A stretch of DNA of 64,000 bases from Nitrospirota bacterium (GTDB lineage Bacteria > Nitrospirota > Thermodesulfovibrionia > Thermodesulfovibrionales > Dissulfurispiraceae), in assembly GCA_021791055.1 (NCBI GenBank), contig JAJYXI010000028.1:1-64000 (forward strand), in the 5' to 3' direction. The notes under the pieces are model-generated. The model was not told where the DNA came from. It saw only the letters and a program-made list of their open reading frames with translations, and did not search any database. The position numbers and the translations under genes are program-made. The first letter of the stretch is position 1; every line of letters begins with the position of its first letter. This document shows, one piece after another, positions 53,786 to 60,378 of the stretch.

Positions 53786-54352
53786 CTACTCACCTCTTTC
53801 TAATTTATTGCCTTGTAAAACTTCTTCAAGGTCAATCTTGCGATACTGTGCCTCAAATATAAGGTTTGCCCTTTCCAACAGCTTGGAAGTCATATTCCTG
53901 AGCTCATTAGCCTTAAGGTCATAAATCTTTTCCCTGCATTTCATATATATATCGAAGGACAATAACATGAGATCATCCGCCCTGCGCTCAAATGCAAGCA
54001 GCTCATCAGCGAATTGAGATTCTTTGTTCTCGTTTATCAACTCTTCTCTGACAACTCTTTTTAGCTGGATAACAAAGGCAAGAGCCTGCGAAGGTGTGAA
54101 ATCCTGAATTGCCCTTATCCTGATAATATTATCAAGAAATGTTGATATTTTATCTGTATCGCCGCCGTTTAAAAGCTCTTCAAGGAGAGAATCCATTCCA
54201 TTGTAAATGGTGCTGCCTACCGGATTGGCAAATTGGTCTTTTTGTCTTTTTAGAAAGTTAGCAGTGTCTTGGGGATAAGTTTCCAGCACTGAATCAAACC
54301 ACTTTTTCAAGATGGTCTGTCTCTTTTTTAACAGGAGTTCATTCAGGTTCAT
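53786..54352 (-). CDS. RsbRD N-terminal domain protein, dsrM-coupled
   Basis: 188 all-helical residues (LLLKKRQTILKKWFDSVLETYP..., LAFVIQLKRVVREELI) matching the RsbRD_N globin-like sensor domain. Its stop lies next to the dsrM ATG with no gap, so it is the promoter-proximal gene of the dsrMKJOP unit. The same arrangement occurs in other sulfate reducers; its role (sensing, or scaffold) is unproven. Confidence 0.85.
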   Translation of the reverse strand: MNLNELLLKKRQTILKKWFDSVLETYPQDTANFLKRQKDQFANPVGSTIYNGMDSLLEELLNGGDTDKISTFLDNIIRIRAIQDFTPSQALAFVIQLKRVVREELINENKESQFADELLAFERRADDLMLLSFDIYMKCREKIYDLKANELRNMTSKLLERANLIFEAQYRKIDLEEVLQGNKLERGE

Positions 54353-54508
54353 ATTCTGTAAGACGCCCCTCCTCCGCCTTCGAATAGATTATTTTTCTGC
54401 TGTACATCTGTCTGAATAGTTCAAGGCCTGAATTATTCAAGGCTGGTACCCCAAATGAATTTATTTTATTATCCATGGGGGGCACCAAACCTTAAACATT
54501 ATTTGTGA
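54353..54508 (-). promoter_or_regulatory. dsrMKJOP leader: tandem 16-bp repeats and hairpin
   Basis: Two adjacent 16-bp direct repeats, CTGAATAGTTCAAGGC (54412-54427) and CTGAATTATTCAAGGC (54428-54443), each holding a TGAAT/ATTCA palindrome, abut a hairpin at 54445-54486 (GGTACC...GGCACC, with a G-run/C-run). They lie between dsrC and the RsbRD-N gene. Operator or processing site is inference. Confidence 0.55.
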
Positions 54509-54844
54509 CTACACGCAACCTGTTGGTTTTGGAAGTCCTGCATATCTACATGCCTGTTTTGCAGGTCCGTCTGGGAAGAGCTCATAAAGGTATTTTGTGT
54601 TGCCTTTCTCCGGGCCCATTACCTTGGCGATCTCTTTTACGAGAATCTTTATCATTGGAGCGATCTGGTACTTTGCATAGTAGTCCCTCAGGAAGTTGAT
54701 GACCTCCCAATGGGCCTCTGTGAGATCCAGCCCATCTCCCTTTGCCATCTGCTCTCCGAGATCCTTTGTCCAGTCATCAAGGTTTACAAGATACCCATCC
54801 TCGTCCACCTCAATCTGTTTTCCCTGAAAATCAACTGTTGGCAT
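54509..54844 (-). CDS. dsrC: DsrC, sulfite reductase-associated sulfur carrier
   Basis: 111 residues ending QACRYAGLPKPTGCV. The two C-terminal Cys, 11 residues apart with the last penultimate, define true DsrC (trisulfide-forming) rather than TusE. It takes the sulfite-derived sulfur from DsrAB and delivers it to DsrK. It has its own upstream region with a motif shared with dsrA. Confidence 0.97.
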   Translation of the reverse strand: MPTVDFQGKQIEVDEDGYLVNLDDWTKDLGEQMAKGDGLDLTEAHWEVINFLRDYYAKYQIAPMIKILVKEIAKVMGPEKGNTKYLYELFPDGPAKQACRYAGLPKPTGCV

Positions 54845-54930
54845 TGTGCTACCTCCTTTCTCTGTTTTAATTTTGTTGAAGATTATACTACTATCGATGG
54901 TTTTTATTCAAAACAAAAGTGGTAAGAAAA

Positions 54931-54960
54931 TAATATAGACTTATAAGCCAGGTCAAATAA
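54931..54960 (-). promoter_or_regulatory. Promoter-like motif upstream of dsrC, shared with dsrA
   Basis: On the minus strand: TTATTTGACC-N13-TATATTA (54931-54960), 87 nt before the dsrC start. The same words with the same 13-bp spacing lie upstream of dsrA. The 13-bp spacing is too short for a standard sigma-70 promoter. Confidence 0.5.
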
Positions 54961-54988
54961 AATAATATTATATATATATTTACTATTT

Positions 54989-56071
54989 TTATTTATTCTG
55001 TTTATTAACTATCTTATTTATTGCTTCTTTAACTATTTCGCTAACCGTCTTCTTTATCAGCTCTCCATCATGATAAAAATTTATTGTGCTGGCATCGTTT
55101 ACAAGGCTGCTTATATCCTCCGAAAGGCTCTTCTCTCCCAGGATTCCGACAACCCATGCGGTATGTCCCCTGACAGAAGGATTGCTGTCCTTTATCATTA
55201 GCTGCAAATCTTTTAATATAAATTTAACAAGGTCCGGCCTGACAGAAGCTATCCGCCCCATTGCCCATATTACGCCAGCCCTGAACATCTCTTCATCACG
55301 GAAAGACCATACTATGGGAATAATATCGCTGAATTCATCGGGATTGTTTCTGATTATCTCACCCAGCATCTCTGCAGCGCTCCAGCCGATACCGCCTGAC
55401 TCCTCTCCCATAGACCATAACAGCCTTCTTATCGTATCCCTGATAACATCGATTCTGCCTCTGGCCTGCCCAATGGAAAATTCGCCTGCCACTACCCCCA
55501 TAGCCTCTATAGCCCTCCAGCTTATGACATCATCTTTGTCATATGCCAGAGAGATAATGCGCCTTATCACGCCTTTATCATTCTTTGCTATCTCTGCAAT
55601 TTCATTATACGAGCGGGTCTTCAGAAGATCCCCGATTCTGCCCTTCAAATCACCCTTTTTATTCGTCTGCCCTGTCTCTACAGCTATTTTTGAATTCATG
55701 TCATTATAAGCCTTTGTCTCAATGCCCTGAGATTGTATCATAGCAGGCCCCTCGAGCTTTACGAAAACAAGCCTTCCCCCCGCTTCACCCATGCCTGTTG
55801 AATAAAGCCTCATATGGTTTTTAAAGTCATACTCCATATCCTCGGCCTGATAATCCACACCTTCTCCGATAAGGTCTATATCCCAGTCTCCCTTTGCCAT
55901 TGCGAGTGCCTCCATGTAAGCCTCGCCGGTGTTATGACCTGTAGGGTCGCACACATAAACTGCACCGCAGTCGCATTTCCCGCTTAGCACTTCACCAAAC
56001 TCCGTCCTCGTTTCCTCTGGACGGGCAACATAACGCCCGCAAAACGGACATTCAGGCGGATACTTGTTCAT
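54989..56071 (-). CDS. Zinc-ribbon/HEAT-repeat protein in the dsr locus
   Basis: 360 residues. An N-terminal Cys site (CPFCGRYV...GKCDCGAVYVCDP) is followed by about 80 residues (GEAYMEALAMAKGDWDIDL), then HEAT repeats from residue ~150 to the end (VISWRAIEAMGVV, GIGWSAAEMLGEII, MFRAGVIWAMGRIA, SVRGHTAWVVGILG). It starts 1 nt after dsrN. The fold suggests a protein-protein scaffold, perhaps for DsrAB or siroheme maturation; no named family recalled. Confidence 0.72.
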   Translation of the reverse strand: MNKYPPECPFCGRYVARPEETRTEFGEVLSGKCDCGAVYVCDPTGHNTGEAYMEALAMAKGDWDIDLIGEGVDYQAEDMEYDFKNHMRLYSTGMGEAGGRLVFVKLEGPAMIQSQGIETKAYNDMNSKIAVETGQTNKKGDLKGRIGDLLKTRSYNEIAEIAKNDKGVIRRIISLAYDKDDVISWRAIEAMGVVAGEFSIGQARGRIDVIRDTIRRLLWSMGEESGGIGWSAAEMLGEIIRNNPDEFSDIIPIVWSFRDEEMFRAGVIWAMGRIASVRPDLVKFILKDLQLMIKDSNPSVRGHTAWVVGILGEKSLSEDISSLVNDASTINFYHDGELIKKTVSEIVKEAINKIVNKQNK

Positions 56072-56072
56072 T

Positions 56073-57476
56073 TTATTTTCTAAACTCCTTTGCCTTATTT
56101 ATGAGCCCTCTCACCCATTCTTCTGCACCGAGAGCATGGATGTGTGTATATGTGGCAAAAACATTTTTATAACAAATTCCATCCGTCTTATCCTTTATTC
56201 CATGTCCCCTCTTCATTCTAAAGGCTGTATAAACCTCCCCTTGCCCCCCCTTGATAAGGGGAGAAGGAGGGGGAGTGGCAACAGCCGAATAATGAAATTC
56301 ATGACCGTGAAGCACGGTTCCAACGGGATAAAAGGGATTCTCACGCTCGACCTCGACAATGGTATATCCGTGGGCCTGGGGCTTGCTTTTCATCTCAAAT
56401 ATGATGGGGAAAATACCCACCATGGGATATTTCTTGTCATCGACTATAATGGAGTCACCCAGGAACATGAGCCCTCCGCATTCAGCATAAATGGGGAGTC
56501 CGTTTCCCGCTGCACTGCGCACTGAATCTCTGAAGCTCATATTCTCTGCAAGCCTTAATGCATTTGTCTCAGGAAAGCCACCTCCTATGTAAAGGGCATC
56601 AATATCGGGCAGGCTGCTGTCTGAAAGGGCATTTATCTCCACAATCTCAGCACCGTTCTTTTCCAGTTCCTCAATGTTTTCAGGATAATAAAACTGGAAT
56701 GCCGAATCCCTGATGACGCCGATCCTTACAGTAATCCCCCCATTCCCCCCTTTAATAAAGGGGGGTAAGGGGGGATTTAATGGCTCTGCCTGCATTGCGA
56801 TATTCAGGATTTTGTCAAGGTCGAGGTATTTCCTTGCAATCTCTTCCACGAATGAGATTGCATTTTCTGTATCATGATGCTCATGGTATGGTGTTAAGCC
56901 CATATGGCGCTCCGGGAATTCGCCCGAATGCAATCTCGGTATGGCGCCGAGCACAGGCAACGAGCAATATTTTTCTATGGATGCACGCACCACCGATTCA
57001 TGGCGACTGCCCGCCACCTGATTCAAAACAACTCCCTTTATATTCACATCCTTGTCGAGATTCATGCAGCCCAGTACTACGGCTGCGGATGTCCTTGTCA
57101 TCTTTGTACAGTCAACAATCAGTATGACAGGTGATTTTAAGAGTTTTGCGAGCTCTGCAGTGCTGTATGAGCCTTCTATATCCATACCGTCATACAGACC
57201 CCTGTTGCCCTCTATAATTGCTATATCGCCTCTAAAATGGGAAATAAAGGAATCCAGCACCTTTTCCTTTGAGATAAGGAAGGGGTCGAGGTTGTAACAT
57301 GGATTTTTAGCAGCAATGGACATCCATCCTGCGTCTATGAAGTCAGGCCCCTTTTTAAATGGAATGACCTTCAGCCCTTTCTGTGACCTTAATGCTGCAA
57401 TTACGCCGAGGGAGAGGGTTGTTTTTCCGCTTCCGCCCCTGACGCCGGCAATAACCAATCGGGGGTAATTATTCAT
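56073..57476 (-). CDS. dsrN: DsrN, CbiA-like siroheme amidase
   Basis: 467-residue CbiA homolog: VRGGSGKTTLSLGVIAAL, FKKGPDFIDAGWMSIA, YGGG-like DALYIGGGFPETNA, GATase Cys in AECGGLMFLG, and HGHEFHYSAV. In the dsr locus it most likely amidates siroheme for DsrAB; the true B12 cbiA is at 33 kb. Two C/G palindromes are inserted in frame: NPPLPPFIKGGNGGI (between the ATPase and GATase domains) and TPPPSPLIKGGQGEV. Confidence 0.9.
   Translation of the reverse strand: MNNYPRLVIAGVRGGSGKTTLSLGVIAALRSQKGLKVIPFKKGPDFIDAGWMSIAAKNPCYNLDPFLISKEKVLDSFISHFRGDIAIIEGNRGLYDGMDIEGSYSTAELAKLLKSPVILIVDCTKMTRTSAAVVLGCMNLDKDVNIKGVVLNQVAGSRHESVVRASIEKYCSLPVLGAIPRLHSGEFPERHMGLTPYHEHHDTENAISFVEEIARKYLDLDKILNIAMQAEPLNPPLPPFIKGGNGGITVRIGVIRDSAFQFYYPENIEELEKNGAEIVEINALSDSSLPDIDALYIGGGFPETNALRLAENMSFRDSVRSAAGNGLPIYAECGGLMFLGDSIIVDDKKYPMVGIFPIIFEMKSKPQAHGYTIVEVERENPFYPVGTVLHGHEFHYSAVATPPPSPLIKGGQGEVYTAFRMKRGHGIKDKTDGICYKNVFATYTHIHALGAEEWVRGLINKAKEFRK
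56234..56273. repeat. C-run/G-run palindrome in the dsrN 3' part
   Basis: CCTCCCCTTGC7-TTGATAAGGGGAGAAGGAGGGGG, in frame; degenerate copy. Confidence 0.8.
56736..56774. repeat. C-run/G-run palindrome in mid dsrN
   Basis: C6-ATT-C6-TTTAATAAA-G6-TAA-G6; in frame at the junction between the ATPase and GATase domains. Confidence 0.85.
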
Positions 57477-57548
57477 AAGTTTTTTTATTATACTCTATAA
57501 GACTTAAAATTAAGTATCGTTTGCTGCGAAACAACTAATCTGTAAAAA

Positions 57549-57590
57549 TAAAAAGGCAGCTCCCACTTTTTTGTGGACTGCCTTTAAAAT
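57549..57590 (-). terminator. Intrinsic terminator after dsrABD
   Basis: On the minus strand: GGCAGTCCAC-AAAAAA-GTGGGAGCTGCC then TTTTTATTTTT. The stem has a small bulge. It separates dsrABD from dsrN. Confidence 0.85.
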
Positions 57591-57609
57591 TGAAATAATA
57601 AGTAATCTA

Positions 57610-57825
57610 TTATTTGGGGGGGATCTCTACAAAACTGCCGCCAAAGTATGTATAAATAAGCTTGCCTTCGTCTATTAAATCTCTTAACGCATCCTTCACC
57701 TCATCCCTTGAAATGCCTGCTTCGGCAGAGATTGTCTTCTGAATATCGCTTGATTTGAGTTTCTTTTTCCCCGTGGACTTTTCTACCAATTCGTAAATCT
57801 TTTTCTTTACTTCTTCCTTTTCCAT
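57610..57825 (-). CDS. dsrD: DsrD, allosteric activator of sulfite reductase
   Basis: 71-residue winged-helix protein: KKKIYELVEKSTGKKKLKSSDIQKTI, AGISRDEVKDALRDLIDEGKLIYTYFGGSFVEIP. Direct match to DsrD in length and the terminal beta segment. DsrD marks the reductive direction of Dsr and increases DsrAB turnover. It lies downstream of dsrB. Confidence 0.96.
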   Translation of the reverse strand: MEKEEVKKKIYELVEKSTGKKKLKSSDIQKTISAEAGISRDEVKDALRDLIDEGKLIYTYFGGSFVEIPPK

Positions 57826-57837
57826 CTTGCACCCCTT

Positions 57838-57906
57838 TCAGTGATTGGTGTCAGTGATTAGTGTCAGTCTGTTTTTTCACTGACACCGTTCACTGACACT
57901 GTCACT
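57838..57906. repeat. Repeat array between dsrD and dsrB
   Basis: GTGATTGGTGTCAGTGATTA then TTCACTGACACCGTTCACTG: complementary arrays making a long imperfect hairpin in the dsrB-dsrD spacer. It could tune the DsrB:DsrD ratio; inference. Confidence 0.75.
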
Positions 57907-57915
57907 ATTAAATTT

Positions 57916-58986
57916 TTACCACTTAAATGTTGCTGCTGTTCTGAACGTCTCCCTTGCAATAACAAAGTCATCAATGTGCTGGAAGGTGAACGGCAATCCT
58001 GTAACCTTGAAGAACTTCTCCCAGCCTATCCTCTCGATCCATTCGCCGACCCTTTCATGCTTCTTGGCGTCTGCAACATAGGCGTCAAGGATCTTCCTCA
58101 CTGCTGCAGTAACCTCAGGCCATCTTGGAGGGTTGTTCTTGATAAAAGGAATGGCCAGCTTTGAGAACTTGGGATTGCTTCTGAGGTTTCCTACCTTACC
58201 GCCTACCACAATTGCAACACCGTCATACTCGGGGTCGTGAATTTCAATCGGAGGGCACACGGTAAAGCAGTTACCGCAGTACATACATTTATCCGCATTG
58301 ATCTTCACGCTCTTCTTTGAAGGCTCAGGGCTTATTGCGCCTGTAGGACATGCGCCTATTGTTGAAGGGACTTCGCACATGTTCTTAACCTTGTCATGAT
58401 CAATTGTCGGAACCTTCCTGTGGATGGCAACAACGGCAATATCGGAGCAATGAACGGCACCGCACATATTAACGCAGCATGCAACAGCCATTCTTACCTT
58501 ATTCGGCAAGGTTTTTGTGGTGAAGTAGTCGGCAAACTCATCCATCAATACCTTGACAATGCCCGATGCGTCGGACGCTGCTGAATGGCAGTGAATCCAT
58601 CCCTGTGTGTGAACGATATTGCTTATCATGTTGCCGATACCGCCAACCATGTATTTTTTATCTTTGAGCTCTTTCTGTAACGGCTCAAGATTCTTCTCAT
58701 CGGAGACAAGAAACTCCACATTGTTCCTTGTTGTGAATCTGATATAGCCTCCGCAGTATTTCTCGGCAATGGCAGACATATCCCTTATGGTATCTGTGCT
58801 GAGGAGTCTTGGAGATGCTACTCTCACAGACCAAATCTTATCACCGCTGTTTGATACATGCACCATAACGCCGGGATTGATGATCTCATGATATTTCCAG
58901 TTTCCATAGTTTTTCTGGATTACCGGAGGTAAAAAATCCTTATAATGAGGCGGGCCTATATCTGTTTTTCTCTGTGGTAATGCCAT
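57916..58986 (-). CDS. dsrB: Dissimilatory sulfite reductase beta subunit
   Basis: 356 residues. [38 protein letters not shown], the siroheme-[4Fe-4S] Cys set [19 protein letters not shown], and a ferredoxin domain [20 protein letters not shown]. Partner of DsrA. It starts 33 nt after dsrA. Motifs are those of bacterial reductive-type DsrB. Confidence 0.97.
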   Translation of the reverse strand: MALPQRKTDIGPPHYKDFLPPVIQKNYGNWKYHEIINPGVMVHVSNSGDKIWSVRVASPRLLSTDTIRDMSAIAEKYCGGYIRFTTRNNVEFLVSDEKNLEPLQKELKDKKYMVGGIGNMISNIVHTQGWIHCHSAASDASGIVKVLMDEFADYFTTKTLPNKVRMAVACCVNMCGAVHCSDIAVVAIHRKVPTIDHDKVKNMCEVPSTIGACPTGAISPEPSKKSVKINADKCMYCGNCFTVCPPIEIHDPEYDGVAIVVGGKVGNLRSNPKFSKLAIPFIKNNPPRWPEVTAAVRKILDAYVADAKKHERVGEWIERIGWEKFFKVTGLPFTFQHIDDFVIARETFRTAATFKW

Positions 58987-59019
58987 AACTTTCCTCCTTA
59001 TATTTAATGTTTTTAATGT

Positions 59020-60204
59020 TTATTTCTGCAAATCTGCTTCTGTCCAGAAGAAGAATGGGTCTCTTCTCGGCTCTTTTATCTGCTGAGGCTGAGGCTCAAC
59101 ACCGATAAACTCGAGGAACTCCCTCATTCCCTTTCTGATAATAAGCTCGCCGATCCTCTCCCTGTTCTTTCCGTACTCATCCCAGAACTCCCACATCTTC
59201 CTGATAAGGTCTTTAAACTCATCATATGGCGGCTCCATCTTTATGAATGGGACGATTACCCATGAGAGTGTTGCACCGATAACAAACGGCGCCTTGCTGC
59301 CGATAAGGATTGTTGCGCCCTTCTCGCCGGTCGGCTTCAATGCCTTTGTCATCTTTGCGATACAGTGCATACACCTTATGCAGTCGGCATCATTAATCTT
59401 TAATTCCTTTCCGTCATAGCTCATGCACTTGCTGGGGCACATATTCACAATCTCTTCCTGAATATTCATGCCCTTCTTTGCATAATTTGCAACCTCTGCC
59501 TGATCGACTGCTATATTGCCTTTCCATGTGCCTATAATTGAGCAGTCTGCACGGGCGATGGATGCGATACAGTCAACTGCGCATCCTGCTGTCTTGAATT
59601 TAAACTTATACGGGAATGCAGGCCTGTGCATCTCGTCCTGCCACTCCTGTGTTATGCTGTATGTAATATCGAGAGTATCTATATTTGCCCATTCACACCT
59701 TGCAGGGCCGACGCAGCAGCTTGGCGTCCTCAAAGCAGAGCCTGAACCTCCAAGGTCCCAGCCGCGTGATGAGAACTCTGCAAATATCGGCTCAAGATTT
59801 TCGGTGTTTGTTCCGAGGAGAACAAGGTCTCCGGTAGAGCCGTGAAGGTTTGTAAGACCGCTTCCATATTTATCCCAGATATCGCACATCTCATTAAGGA
59901 ACTTGGATGTGTAGAAAAAACCTGAGATGGAGTTGATTCTCACAGTATGGAAATTTGCAACATTGGGGAATTCATCAGGAAGGGATGAATACCTTCCTAT
60001 AACACCTGAACCATAACCGCGAACACCGACTATACCGCCATGCTTCCAGTAACCGCGCTTGTCCCTGTAAGACTTCTCAAGCTGTCCAAGCTCGTCGGCA
60101 GCCATATCGCTTCTTGCAGCCGCTTTCTTGATTTCTGTTACAAAACTTGGGAATGGACCTTTTTCCAGCTCGTCCAACAGCGGAGTCTCATACTTCTTTG
60201 GCAT
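59020..60204 (-). CDS. dsrA: Dissimilatory sulfite reductase alpha subunit
   Basis: 394 residues with start ATG 60204 (MPKKYETPLLDELEKG, the family N-terminus, with GAGGAGG upstream); the track start at 60252 adds 16 residues. CCVGPARCEWANIDT and CAVDC carry the siroheme-cluster Cys; KINDADCIRCMHCIAKM is the inserted ferredoxin domain. Reduces sulfite with six electrons together with DsrB, releasing sulfur to DsrC. Confidence 0.97.
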   Translation of the reverse strand: MPKKYETPLLDELEKGPFPSFVTEIKKAAARSDMAADELGQLEKSYRDKRGYWKHGGIVGVRGYGSGVIGRYSSLPDEFPNVANFHTVRINSISGFFYTSKFLNEMCDIWDKYGSGLTNLHGSTGDLVLLGTNTENLEPIFAEFSSRGWDLGGSGSALRTPSCCVGPARCEWANIDTLDITYSITQEWQDEMHRPAFPYKFKFKTAGCAVDCIASIARADCSIIGTWKGNIAVDQAEVANYAKKGMNIQEEIVNMCPSKCMSYDGKELKINDADCIRCMHCIAKMTKALKPTGEKGATILIGSKAPFVIGATLSWVIVPFIKMEPPYDEFKDLIRKMWEFWDEYGKNRERIGELIIRKGMREFLEFIGVEPQPQQIKEPRRDPFFFWTEADLQK

Positions 60205-60265
60205 AAAATCCTCCTCTTTATTTGATTTTGAAAGGCTTAAAAGATTCACCAAAAAGGCAATACAG

Positions 60266-60320
60266 GCTAATATAGAAATATAAAAATCGTCAAATAAAAA
60301 AATCTTATTACTATATTAGC
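60266..60320 (-). promoter_or_regulatory. dsrA upstream region with inverted repeat and shared motif
   Basis: The arms GCTAATATAG (60266-60275) and CTATATTAGC (60311-60320) form a 10-bp perfect inverted repeat. Inside, on the minus strand, TTATTTGACG-N13-TATATTA overlaps the left arm and matches the motif before dsrC. The region separates dsrA from the divergent smc; no ORF is present in it. Confidence 0.55.
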
Positions 60321-60378
60321 TTTATTTTAAACTTTAGCTTGACCGTTTTGATGTCTCCTGCGTAAAATGAAGGGTATT

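Noticed and set aside
56073-57476. DsrN as a redundant B12 cbiA
   Set aside because: Its position in the dsr locus next to the HEAT gene, dsrC and dsrABD, and the presence of a separate cbiA in the B12 operon, favour siroheme amidation.
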